From positions 3,193,361-3,257,360 of the forward strand of contig JAESIW010000180.1 of assembly GCA_016802295.1 (NCBI GenBank): a DNA stretch of 64,000 nucleotides. The letters run 5' to 3'. The notes under the pieces were generated by a model. It was not told the origin of the DNA. It was given only the letters and a program-made list of their open reading frames with translations, and searched no databases. This document shows, piece after piece, positions 46,783-58,395 of this stretch. The DNA is from Brachionus rotundiformis. Taxonomy: Eukaryota > Rotifera > Eurotatoria > Ploima > Brachionidae. The translations under genes and the position numbers were made by a program. The first letter of the stretch is position 1, and the number at the start of each line of letters is the position of its first letter.

Positions 46783-48234
46783 ATTGTGATTTCAATTTTA
46801 TAATTCGTATTTTTTCTATAATTCTCTATTTATTAACTAAATAAAGAAACATTTAAAAAGCTTTTGTAGATTAAAATTAAAAAATTGAAATGTTATACTT
46901 AAAAATTAATTTTATTCATTAATTTTTAAACCGACTAATTATCTATGTTGTAATTAATACGTTCATTTATGGTTGACAAATTATATCTTATAAATCAATT
47001 CGAATTTTCGAAATACTGATAAAAGCAATCGAATTAATTCCCTTTTTTTTTAGAGAAGAAAATCTTAATTTAACATGTTCAATTTATATAATGATATAGC
47101 TTTCAAGATCATTTTCAGAATTTTTATTTCCATTTTTTGAAATATCATTTTTTATAGATAATCCATTAAGTTGATGAATATTTCTTGTTTGGAATTTTTA
47201 GAAAATTAATTTAAGAAATGTAACCAAATGAGAAAATGTAGTAGAAACATTTTACTGGAAATTTAAACAGATAATTTTCAAAAAAAATTGAAAAAAAAAA
47301 TCGCCTTATAGGCGATGTGTGAGATTTTAGGTAATGAGATAATTAAAATATATAATTTTTTTCCAATCTATTTTAGCTCACTTGCTCTTCTACTGATTCT
47401 AATAATTCAAAGATTTTCTTAAAATTCCATTTTTAATTTTTAATCTATCTAGTTAATGTATATATAATGGGAAAGATATTTGTCAAAGACAGCAAAAATT
47501 TTAGATGTTATAAAAATATTCTAGATTTTGATATTATCTAAAATTTGATAATTTTTTTAAATTAAAAAAAGTAAATAGTCTTTATATTATGGGATGAACG
47601 AAAAAATATTCTTTTTATTAAAATAGCTTTAAGACTGGCCTATTTTGATGATGATTTAGAATTTAAAATGTTGCCACATTCATTATGAAATTAATTTTAT
47701 GAAACTTTAGAATTCATAATTTTAAATTCACCAACACTAACCAATTTCAACAATCGATTTCAATTCCAGCAATGTTTAGAAATTTGTTTTTTAGTCTATT
47801 TTCACAAAAATCATTATGAAAAATTTAAATGTAGCAAAATCATTATTTTAATAAAAATTACATTTTTAATTAAAAGTCATCACAATGTTGTCTAATTTAA
47901 TTATAGCAAAAATAAATGAGGCATATTTTAGAAAATGATTCCATACCTCTAAATTTCGATTCTTTCAAGCTTCATAATTAAAGCCTCTACCATTTCAAAA
48001 AAATTAATTGTAGGTATCTTTTATTTATTTATATATGACTAAGAATTTTTGCTCAGAACCTAGACAGAAAAATTTGTTCATTGCATTCTCCCTTTTTTTT
48101 TACTTTTACACATCTTTTGATTTAAAATAATTTTAGTATTTAAGAAAATATTTATCTATCAGAAAAAAATCTATCAAATTTATTGTTTAAATTTTTTAAT
48201 TTTAATTTTTTTAGAGATTTATTTTATATTCTAA
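46783..48234. other. intergenic between TMEM68-like paralogues
   Basis: 1.45 kb of AT-rich DNA, nothing recognised. Confidence 0.5.
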
Positions 48235-49695
48235 ATGCAAAATATTACATCAGACAAAGTTCTATTTTCTTTCTGTGAACAGATAGCAAAGTTTTTTTTT
48301 CCGACTTTTTATTCAAATTTGTACATATACGGTTTTAATGATTTTTATGACTTTTTGTATAGCCTCAACCAAACTTTACCTGAGCCAAGAGAAAATCTTG
48401 GCACAAAATATACCGAGTATATTGAGTTGAAAAGTTTTTTGGTAAATAACTTTACTCAAGACCTAAAAAACAATTATAAATTATGCCTTAAAATAGAATC
48501 GAGCTTATTTTATCTCGAATGGATATTTAACTTGTATTTACCATTATTATATGTGTCATTAATATTTTTTATCTCCCCTTTAATAATTGTTTTTTCTCTT
48601 TATGGCTCTTCATTTTTTTTATACTTAAGTAAACATTGGAGTAAGCTTAAAGTAAGTTATTAAATATTAAATTGGACAAAAAATTAATAATTTCAAGAAA
48701 TCGTATGAGGCGAACGACATATGGCAAGCCTCTATCAAATGTGTTCTAATTTTCTGTGAATCTATCGGGGCTATTCTTCACGGGCATGAACTCATTGGAT
48801 TGGAAAATATACCAGATGAAGGTCCAGGGCTTCTTATCTATTATCATGCTCTCCTACCTGTTGATTATTATTATGCTCATGCAAAAATTCATCTCTACAA
48901 AAATAGGCAAATGAAAATAGTGGCCGATAGATTTCTATTCAAACTTCCAGGTAGGCATGTTTCTAACTATGTAAATAAGTCAATATCATTCAATGTAGAG
49001 ATGACTAAGGAATATTTTTTTAAATAGGATTTGGTTCATTGCTCGAGGCTTTACAAGTAACTCCAGGTTCAGTGGAAAGCTGCACGAACATTCTTAAAGA
49101 AGGTCACCTAATGAGTATTTCGCCTGGCGGTGTAAGAGAAGCACTTTATAGCGACAAAAATTATCAGGTTATTTGGGGATCAAGATGTGGCTTTGCCAAA
49201 GTGGCACAAGGAGCAAAGGCGGTAAATCTAATTCATTAAAAAAAATTTTAAAAAAATTCTTGTAAAAATGTAGCCAATAATTCCAATGTTCACAGAAAAC
49301 TCAAGAGAAGCTTTTAGGTGCTTTCCATTTTTTGAAGGTAAAATTGGAATGTGTTTTTTTTTCAAAATTTTTACCTAGAAATTAGAATTTTTCCATAAAC
49401 TTTATGAAAAAACACGACTACCTTTGATGCCAATCTATGGAATATTCCCAGTAAAACTACGCACATACATTGGTGAACCTATTCCCTATGACGAGTCTCG
49501 AACTCCAGAAGAATTAAAACAATTGGTAAAAATTAACCTGATTTTCAATTAAAACATATGTTTAATGATTTAAATATTTTTAATTAGACCAAGGAAAGGA
49601 TTGAAGACTTGATAAAAAAGCATCAGCGCTTACCTGGTAGTAAATTACAGGCAGTTTTGGATAGATTTAGAAGAAAACTTCCAAAAAAATATTAA
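48235..49695 (+). CDS. TMEM68-like glycerolipid acyltransferase, copy 2
   Basis: Six exons (48235-48651, 48698-48950, 49028-49221, 49274-49337, 49386-49525, 49588-49695) give 391 aa with exon sizes and phases identical to copy 1 after exon 1. Motifs intact: YYHALLPVDYYY, IVADRFLFKLPG, SISPGGVREALYSD, PIIPMFTENSREAF, VKLRTYIGEPIPYD. The N-terminal exon is as divergent from copy 1 as expected for old duplicates. The product is expected in the ER membrane. Tandem, same orientation, so the pair probably arose by unequal crossing-over. Confidence 0.9.
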
Positions 49696-50309
49696 AGATA
49701 GATAGTAAAAACATGGCTATAATTTATAATAAATAAATCTGATAAATAATTTTTTTATTTTTTAAATTAGATTTATTAAATGCTCTAAAAAAACATTTAT
49801 ACTTATTTAATCTTACTTATAGCTTAAAAGATATTTTTGATGATAACACTAAAAAATAATTGATCCAAAAATTTTAAAAAAGAGTTAAATTTTTGAAATT
49901 AATTTAGATTTTTTTTTATTCATTAATAATTATTAATGAAAATTTTATTGAATTATTTTAAGAGAAAATAAAAAGTTGATGAAATTTAATATTTTCTTTG
50001 TTATAAAACTCTTTTAAAGCTTTGTATTTATAAAAAATGTATAATATTTATATATGAGTTTATTAAAAAATTTGAAATAAAATATATCTAAAATTTGTAA
50101 AAATATCAAGTTTATCTTGTATTTTTAAACAATTAAAAAATCATCTCGACCCAAATATGATTGTAAGAGCAAGAGCATTTAGCTAAAATTTAGAATAAAA
50201 GAAAGTACAAGAACTGATAAGTTCAGAAGGATGAAATTTATAGAATTTTGATTAAAATGAGAACCATTTTTAGAACAATCAATATTAATATCCTATTAAA
50301 CACATTTTA
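49696..50309. other. intergenic, convergent 3' ends
   Basis: 614 bp, AT-rich, between the second acyltransferase (+) and GILT (-). Nothing recognised. Confidence 0.5.
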
Positions 50310-51085
50310 TTAATTCCAACTACATTCTATTTTAAAATATACTTTAAGTTGTGAACAGATAAAATAAGTCAAGTTGGCCTCTGCTAGCTGTTGCCATTCA
50401 TTTGAATGGATTCCATCAATATTTATCCAAGGCACATAATTTAATTTTGGATTAAGATTGTTCGTTAGTTCACCAGCCTGATATAACAATTGGTTTCCTT
50501 TTTTGTCATTCGCACACATTTTCAGCTCTTCGTAATCGACTGAGTGCTTTTTTGCACACTCAACTGCAGCAGTTTCAAAACTAATCATTAAATTTTCCAT
50601 CGTGCACACTATAAATGGAAAGTGATCTTCAAACTTTGGTCTTTGATTGATTAGACAATTCTAAAAATTATAATTAGTACATCATATGCTCATAATAAAA
50701 ATATACATGAACAGTGTTTCCGTAGCATTCTTGTGGACCATGTTGGCAATTAAAATTCCATTTTTTTGCGTCATCATCCCAAATATACTTAAAGAAAAAA
50801 TAAGATTTTTATATGATAAACTTCCAACTAAATTACTGAAGCTTTTCCAAAAGACACTAAATTTATATGCAGATTTTTTAAAATTTGGGATTTTAAATTT
50901 TTAATTTGTATTAAAAAATCTGCACTATCTGGACATCTAGTCTCATAAAATACATTAATACTTGAACTTTTATCAATATTTCGTTTCTTAAATTTGTAAC
51001 TAAAAAAATAAATAACTATGGTTAAAAAAACTGATAATACAAAAATTTTTTTGATTATTTTCATTTTCAATTCTTTATTTTCCAT
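50310..51085 (-). CDS. GILT-family thiol reductase
   Basis: Exons 50837-51085, 50707-50787 and 50310-50660, all phase 0, give 226 aa. The N-terminus carries a hydrophobic stretch (about 16-30) behind Lys-rich residues, more like a signal anchor than a cleavable signal. Active site YETRCPDSADF (CxxS; vertebrate GILT has CxxC, many invertebrate members have CPDS/CPDT). The family signature CQHGPQECYGN followed by four residues and Cys is complete. Then CTMEN, CAKKHSVDYEEL and YVPWINIDGIHSNEW. Role in the family: reduces disulfides of endocytosed proteins in lysosomes. An in-frame Met at residue 8 (MKIIKKIF) is an alternative start. Confidence 0.88.
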
Positions 51086-51216
51086 ATTTAAACTTTCGTT
51101 CTTTTTTTATATGACTAAACTTAGTTATATTTTTGGCATCTTTGGAAAATTGCTTTCAATTATGTCAAACACAGATTTTTATGAATTATTTTTTGTTTAA
51201 AAATAAATTTGCTTAC

Positions 51217-51435
51217 GTTTGCTTTTCCAAATGGAACAAGTAAAAAATCAATATAGGATGAAAATTTTCGATTAGCTTCAATCACTTGATTAATAAGAAA
51301 TCTTTGACTATCCGGGCATCTTGTCTCATAATATACTTCAATATGCATAGATTTCTTTGTAGTGGGCACTAAACTTAGTCCTTGTATTTGACCTATTATT
51401 ATTAAAATAAAAGCAAATCTTCTAAAATTATTCAT
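51217..51435 (-). CDS. second GILT first exon (alternative or orphan)
   Basis: 73 codons ending at AAC|GTAAGC in phase 0. Cleavable signal peptide (about 1-20, ending IQGLS), then VYYETRCPDSQRFLINQVIE and a conserved end LVPFGKAN that parallels LVSFGKAS of the other first exon. No exon 2 or 3 of its own follows before 51085. Splicing past the neighbouring first exon to 50787 would be in frame and give a GILT with a cleavable signal and a different active-site half. Confidence 0.6.
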
Positions 51436-52123
51436 TTTACAATTTAAATTAAAGATAGAAATTTTTTTCTTTTTTAAATAGTTGTATAAGTTTATCTTAT
51501 CTTAAGATATGAATATTTAGCATTAAGTAAAATGATGTTTTTCATTTGTATTTTACGAATCTAGAATTATAACTGCTCTATTTAATCGAAGATAAGACAT
51601 TTATCACTATTTATCAGATTTTATCTTGAAAATTGTTACTAACGGATTTTATTATTTAATTATTATTTTTTAATTTAAACAGCGCTTTTAACAAAATGTA
51701 ATGTATAATTTAAATCGTAATTAAAAAGAAATAATAAAATTAAGATTAAATACCAACATAAACCTTGATTAGTGATTTTTTTTGACATTTTTTATTTAAT
51801 AATCTGAATTTTTTCAAAGTTTTTTAATTAAACTGAAAATGTTTTAAATCTTATTTTTGGTTTCAAATTTCAACTGTTAATTTTTAACTTAACATTTTTT
51901 AACAAATCCAATTATCAAAGGTATAACTAGATTAGGGATTAAAATCTTGAATAAATTTAAGTTTTTGATTATCTAATTTTTTGAATATATTTAGTTTTAT
52001 TGTTTTACATAAATTTAAAAAAATTAATTAATAAATTTTCGAAATTTTAATTTTAAATAAACAGAAATTATGAAAAAATAATAATTAACTATAAATATTT
52101 TTTTAATTTTTCTATAAAATTAT
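51436..52123. other. intergenic
   Basis: Between the GILT upstream exon and the ENPP 3' end. Contains TTATCTTATCTTAAGATA-like AT-rich palindromic stretches near 51492-51512; nothing else recognised. Confidence 0.4.
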
Positions 52124-53761
52124 CTAAATGAGTCTTGTCCGATCGTCAGTGTTATCTTCATCGTCCTCATTGTCATTTCCGATGCCTATATTGTCATATT
52201 CAGACATAACTACCCTTCTTGGTGTACTTTTCATTGTTAAAAACACAAAAAATCCAGTCATTGCTATTAGAGCGGCAGGTATTAATAGTAAGAGGACAAA
52301 AACTAAAATTTATTTTAATAATAAATGAAATAACCTAGGCTCAAAACTTACTAAAACTTTGTCTCATATTCTCTTTTGAAACTTCAAAAGTAAGCATATT
52401 AATTACGTTTTCTAGAGTGCCATTGTTATAGGCCGGTTGAATGCCTAATATAAAACACATCAATGGATATAGATCCACATTATTAAAAACATCAGCCTTA
52501 TATTTTTTTCTGAAAGCTGGCCCATTAGCAATAAAAATTGGATACATTGACGTCTCATTGTTATAGTATCCATGGTCGCCATCTTAAGTATTTTAAAATA
52601 ATATTTTTTTTTCGACATATAAAAACTACTTGTTAAATTCCAATCAATTTCGATTTTATTTGGATAAATTGCGTAGCCTAAATGAGCAACGATAACAATG
52701 TCCCCTATGCGGGAATTAACCTTATATCTCAATTGGTCTGGTATTTCATTTTTCCTGTATACATCTATATTTTGAATTTTCTTTAATTCATCAATCATAA
52801 AATTGGTATTTGAAACTTTGAAAATAAATTATTTTTAAAAAATTAACTAATTAATCTAATAAACTCTAATTTACCATTTTTTACGAAAATACTGTAACAA
52901 GCTCTTGACCCATAGGCATCAAACAAACTAGTATTAACATGTTCATCTAGAAATATCACTGTTTTTTCTGATATTGATTCCATTCCGTGGTCAGATGTTA
53001 TTATCAAGTTAACCTTGTCAAACAAATGGTGAGATTTCAATTGATCTATTAAATAGCCCAAATCTTGGTCCAATTCTTTAAGTTTTGCGTCCATTTGTTT
53101 TGAATAAGGTCCATATAAGTGACCAGTATGATCTTAAATTTACAAACAATAATAAAAAATAATCTACACTTTTGGCTAAGTTACCTGGTTCATCAAAATA
53201 CATGGCTCCAAAATTAATTGGATTCTCTTGAGCAGTAAATAAAGCAATAAATTCGTCAATAAGTTGTCTATTAGGTTTTGTATGATTGTATTCAATACTT
53301 ATTATTTTCTGGTCATTGAAAACAATATTTGAGCCTAACCATTCGGCAGCACTTGTTCTGCCTTCACCAGCCTTCTGATTTGTGGTCCAAATTGGTTCAA
53401 CAAGCTTGTTTTGACCAAACCACTCGATAGTAAAAGCGTCTCGGTGTGCATAATTAAATGTTTTGTTTAATAGCGGATCAAACATCATATTTTGAACAAT
53501 TCCATGGGATTCTTCATAGTGACCAGTTACTAAGGTCCAATGGTTTGGAAATGTTACAGTTGAGAAAGCATTTTTAATGTATTCGGCGTGAGTTCCATTT
53601 TTTTTCAGTGAATTAAAATTGGTAAGGTTATGCTTTAGTAAATAGTCCCATCGAAATCCATCAAACGAGATAAGTAAAACCATCGGTTTATCAGAGTGCT
53701 TGTGACATAAATTAAATACAATTAATGTAAATACAATAAATAGCCTAAGCAATGTAGTCAT
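52124..53761 (-). CDS. ENPP4/5-like ectonucleotide pyrophosphatase/phosphodiesterase
   Basis: Five exons (53185-53761, 52875-53132, 52630-52815, 52352-52582, 52124-52302) give 476 aa; human ENPP5 has 477. Signal peptide (about 1-19). Metal ligands and nucleophile are present: ISFDGFRWD, Thr in TVTFPNHWT, YFDEPDHTGH, TSDHGM, NGDHGYYNNE. PAFRKKYKADVFNNVDLYP is typical of ENPP4/5. A C-terminal membrane helix (VLLLLIPAALIAMTGFF) and an acidic cytosolic tail ending DDRTRLI follow, so a type I ectoenzyme. No somatomedin or nuclease-like domains, as in ENPP4/5/6/7. Substrate (dinucleotide polyphosphates versus other phosphodiesters) cannot be settled here. Confidence 0.94.
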
Positions 53762-54303
53762 TTTTATTTAAGAATCATGTATTCTCAAATATTTTGAGGT
53801 ATTATACAAAAAATTATTTTAATTTTTTAGTTTTAAAGTGTAAGAATATTCAATAATTTTTTATAAATTTATGCTAATATAATTTTAATTCTTGTTATTT
53901 ATATGTACTAAATACAATAGAGCAAAATTAAATATATTTTTGGAGTATATAATGAAATATAAGTAATGACGTATAAAAGAATTTATCTAATTTCTAAAAA
54001 AATTAATCAAACTGTATGATAAGAGATTCGATAGAAATTTTTTACTTACTTTTTAAAAAAACAAAAAATATACTTCGTTTACTTAAAAACAGTTACCTTT
54101 ATTTTATATATTTGAATTATTTACTCCTACAAATCACTTATAAAATAATTAATAGTTTAATTTTTACTGTTAAAAATGGTTGTTAAAATACACGAGTACC
54201 TTAAATTGACATGAGTTCTCAATTAATAAAAATATAATACAGAGTGCAAAAATCAAGTACACAATTTTTAAAATGGTCCATAAATATAAAGATTGACTCT
54301 TTA
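53762..54303. other. intergenic
   Basis: AT-rich sequence upstream of the ENPP gene, before the TTAA-flanked element. Nothing recognised. Confidence 0.45.
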
Positions 54304-54307
54304 TTAA

Positions 54308-54902
54308 CACTAGAAGCACCAAAATTTTTAACTACTAGAAGCACCAAAACGAGTCATTTTGACTCGTTTTAATGAAATCTAATGGATAAAAAATTATTAA
54401 TCGGATAAATCTATTCAAAACTTAATTTTAATTGAGTGAAATTTAAAAATTAGCTAAAAAAAGTATCTAGCAAAAAATTGATCTTTTATTGAATTAATTT
54501 CTTTTTGAGCCTATTCTTCGTCTTTCATGTAAAATACAAAAACTTTAATTTTCGCTTTTATTAAATTTGCTTATTTTCGTTCAAGTATTAAGGTTTGAGT
54601 CAGTTTTTTAAAAATTTGTATACTTTTTATTTATATTTTATGACTCATACATTGATTTTGTAGCTAAATTAAAAATTTTAATTGAAAAACGAGTCAAAAT
54701 GACTCGTTTTGGTGCTTCTAGTAGTATATACTTGATTTTACACAAAGACAAATTTTTTTTTATCTGAATTTAGTTAATATAGAAAGTTATTCTTATTTTT
54801 ATGCTGAAAAAAAAAAGTTATGCTCTAATAGCAATAGTTTACTTGGATATTAGCGGCCAAAAATCGAAAAAGAGTCATTTTGACTCGTTGGTGCTTCTAG
54901 TG
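54308..54902. mobile_element. piggyBac-type MITE, nested or doubled inverted repeats
   Basis: Starts CACTAGAAGCACCAAAA and ends with its inverse TTGGTGCTTCTAGTG, flanked on both sides by TTAA (54304-54307, 54903-54906), the piggyBac target duplication. Inside lies a second pair of the same terminal motif (54334-54345 and 54711-54722). Subterminal hairpins CGAGTCATTTTGACTCG (54350-54366) and its relatives at about 54690-54707 and 54872-54888 occur beside three of the four ends. 595 bp, no ORF; a non-autonomous element, apparently one copy within or rearranged into another. Confidence 0.75.
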
Positions 54903-55149
54903 TTAAAAAAATAAAAAATCTCTAATTATATAAAAATGACACTTATTTGATTAAGAAGATAAATAAAATTATCAAAAAAAACATTCTTTTTAATTTTTGA
55001 TACTTTTTATGAGTGTTGAAATAACTCATTATAGAAGTAAATTTAAATGGCATTGTTAAATTTCATAAAAAATTTCCAATACAAAAATGATATCAATATC
55101 TTTTGTTCTAAATTTCCAAAACTTGTTATGTAAATGAAACAAAGTGAAA

Positions 55150-55990
55150 CAAATTAAATGAAAATTTAACGAAAGAGCACTTGCAAGATGATATAAATAG
55201 TCTTGTCAAATGGTGTAGTGAATGGTCGATGAATCTTAACACTAAAAAATGTGAAGTAATGCATATTGGTAGGAATAATCCAAGAACGGATTATTATATA
55301 TCAAAGGATAATGTAGTCCACAAATTGACGAAGGCTTCTGAACCGAAAGATCTAGGAGTCAATTTCGACATGAAATGGTCTAAGCAAATATGTGCTTCAT
55401 CGGCAAGAGCAAACAGAATTCTTGGGCAAGTATTAAATGGTTTCAGTAACCATGATTCAAATATTATAAAAAAAAATGTACAATCATCTCGAATATGCAG
55501 TATCAGTTTGGAATCCATACCTGAAGAAAGATATTGATACACTTGAGAGAGTACAGAGAAGAGCTACACGAAAAATAAATGGATTTGGTGAGCTAAGTTA
55601 TTCAGAAAGACTCAAAAAACTGAATCTTACAACACTTTCGACAAGAAGGAAACGCGGAGATCTAATACAAATGTACAAGTTCATGAATGGACTGGACGAG
55701 ATAAGTTAGTACAGCGAACAGTTGGAAGGTGTAAGTACATATAATACAAGAGGTAATCGATACAAACTAAGAAGAGAACTAACAAAAAATTGTTTACCGA
55801 GGTATAATTTTTTACTAACAGAGTTGTTAGCGATTGCAATAAACTGACAAATGAGGTAATCGAATCGAAAACAATTGACTTATTCAAAAACAAACTAGAT
55901 AACATATTGAGTGACTAATATTGCTTACAGTCTGATTAATCCAGACTTCACACATAAGCGTAGCAATTATTATTATTATTATTATTATTA
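55150..55990 (+). mobile_element. 5'-truncated non-LTR retrotransposon (dead)
   Basis: Reverse-transcriptase thumb/C-terminal part of a Jockey/CR1-like element. Readable pieces: LVKWCSEWSMNLNTKKCEVM, DLGVNFDMKWSKQI, then after a frameshift near 55480 HLEYAVSVWNPYLKKDIDTL, ERVQRRATRKINGF, then a TAG at 55707-55709, and finally NRVVSDCNKLTNEVIE with a second frame break. Ends in a 3' (ATT)n tail (55967-55990). Loss of the 5' half plus frame breaks shows a dead copy typical of target-primed insertion. Confidence 0.85.
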
Positions 55991-57140
55991 AACTTTGTTT
56001 CACCAACTGCGGAAGTTTATAACTAAATATGTGCAAACTAATTGTATTTTATTTTGAATACTTTTAAATAGGGTGCAATTTTGCAGAACTCGTACAGATT
56101 TTGCACACTTACGCAGTAGGTGAAACAAAATTGTTTAGAAGTAAATATATAAATTTATTATTATTTTTGATATTTATTGTTGCATTGGAAGTTTGGAAGT
56201 TTTGCTAAATTAAATTATATTATTTAATGAAAAAATTAACTTTAAACTGTCAAGTGCAAGCATTTAAAAAACAATTTTAGAGTAGAAGATGCTAAACCTT
56301 TACTTTTCAATTCAAGTGGCTAACAGAAGACCTTAAAATTGATAATATCGCTTGGCATTTCCATTTGACCAGTTGACTAGCCGAATGCAACAAGCATATT
56401 AACTATTGCAAACATCGGCGAAAAGGCTGCAGAAAAGACAATCTAGTTCCAGGTCAAAGCTCGTGAAACACGTGATAAAGTTCACATTATTTTATTATAA
56501 ATATTTTGCTAGTTAAAAAAAAATTATTTGAATTTTTGTGGTGATAAGAAAATAATTTTGTGAATTAAGAAAATTAAAAGAGTTTTTTTTAAATAAAATT
56601 GTGGTTTCAAAAATGAATTGTCGAATGCAAAATTAAAATATAATTAATTTTCAAACAAGCGTCCGATCCCTATGAAATATTCTCATTTTTTAATATAAAA
56701 AGTGAAAAAAAAACAATATACAAATATTTAAACATTGAAAAACATTGACATTTTCAAATTCTTATTTTTATTATTACTTTTTTGATTTATCGTCATCTAA
56801 AATTTTTATCGTCAAATTACAAATCTATGTAAAGGAAACATAAAATTTCATTAATTGACATTATTTGAGGCATAAATTGAAGCAATTAATTTAACAATGT
56901 TCTTCATCGATAACTAAAATATACAAAAATATCAAATTTTTATTTTTTATCTCTTACATTTTAAATAAATAAACATAAAAAATTAAGCGTAAAATTATTC
57001 CTTCATAGCTAAATATATTGAGAATATTTTTTTGATGAAAAAGCTTCTTTAATTTTTTATTAGCATATAGATTATTTATTAGTCGTAGATTCAAAAAAGA
57101 ATATTAAAAAAATAGAATTTTTTAAATATTTATTTATAAA
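55991..57140. other. intergenic
   Basis: 1.15 kb of AT-rich DNA between the LINE and the KChIP-like gene 3' end. Nothing recognised. Confidence 0.5.
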
Positions 57141-58395
57141 TTAATAAACATTAAGCATTCTTTCGATTAAATCTTTTTCCTAAAATAAAAAAAATTATGT
57201 TAAGCTTATTTTAAATTTTTTATTAAAAATTTGAATCAAAATTAGAGACATTTTTAAATAATCAATCTATTCAAGGATAAATAGAATGGGTGCTATTATA
57301 AGATTTTGACATTTAGAGTTACTCTAATTATTTAAAGATATAGCTAGTTAAAAACAAAATTAAAGACTAATATGCCCATAACCGCTTTGACATACTTAAA
57401 ATTAATTAAATAATGATAATAATTTCATTTTTAATTAATTTTAAATATTTTTCAACAGTAAATTTAACAAGTGAAATATAAAAAATAAATAATTTATCAA
57501 AAATTACCTTTGAAAATAAAATGTAAAATTCACTATAACCCATTGGCAATTGATTGTGCAAATTATGATTTAGTCTCTGAGATAAAATTAGTTAAATATT
57601 TAAAAAATCAAACAAAAAATACTTCTATCACTGTTTCTATATGATGATTCTTGTCTTCTTCATCAAACTGCGGTTTAACGTTGGGTCCCATCAAATCATA
57701 TAAACATCTTACAATACTCTCGATTTCCTTTTTATACAAACTTAATAAAAAATAGAAATTAAAATTGACAAATTACGTCAGTGCTTATTATTCCATCTCT
57801 ATTTATGTCATAAAAATAAAAAAGCCATTTTATTCGATCATCTAAGGTTCCTCTAATCAAGGTAGAGAGTACAATTAAAAACTCCTTGAAATTAATCTCA
57901 TTTCTTGGTCTATTGGGTTTGTTTAGCGAGTTGGAAACTTGCTGCGACATGGCTGAGAACAAATGCTTTGAAAATAGCTGAGTATCTCCACATGAGAAAA
58001 TGTGAGAATAGATTTCGGCAAGAGCTTTTTCAGTCAGTATACCATTAGGACATTTCTTTAAAAATAAATAAACAAATTAAAACTCCAATTAGATAAGACT
58101 ACTATTTTGAAATCTCTGTAAATAAATTGAATTTCTGCTTTAGAAAATTTTGTCTCGCTAATTAAAGTCTCTATGTCAAAAACCCTGGGATCTTCTTCAT
58201 TGAAACGCAAATTTCCGGCACTATCTCTCGGATCTTAAGCATCTATTAATCAACATTTAAATTAAATCAACCAAAAATACCGCTGTTCCAATCTCGTAAA
58301 ACTTTACTTAGGCCATAGCTTAATCGTCTGGTGAATCGTCTTGCTTTTGAACTCAAGCTTACTGGTTGATTGTTTAAATTTACATTCAGATTCAT
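57141..58395 (-). CDS. KChIP/NCS-like EF-hand calcium sensor
   Basis: Six exons (58281-58395, 58103-58233, 57777-58055, 57623-57727, 57508-57576, 57141-57179) give 245 aa. Aligns along its length with KChIPs: LISETKFSKAEIQFIYRDFK, degenerate EF1 with CPNG, INFKEFLIVLSTLIRGTLDD, then EF3 loop DINRDGIISTDE (residues 165-176, all ligands present) running into IESIVRCLYDLMG, and C-terminal YSEFYILFSKEKDLIERMLN. EF2 carries an insertion and lacks acidic ligands, and EF4 (about RLNHNLHNQLPMGYSEFY) is degenerate, so one canonical loop remains. The N-terminus (MNLNVNLNNQ) has no myristoylation glycine. Probable role: Ca2+-dependent regulator of Kv4-type channels or a related target. Confidence 0.83.

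Noticed and set aside
51018..51200. 60-codon plus-strand ORF with hydrophobic stretches over the GILT exons
   Set aside because: Antisense to conserved GILT exon ends; composition typical of AT-rich antisense reading.
57508..57576. Apparent frameshift in the last EF-hand exon of the KChIP-like gene
   Set aside because: Came from misreading the strand; on recheck the exon is continuous (RLNHNLHNQLPMGYSEF) with consistent phases.
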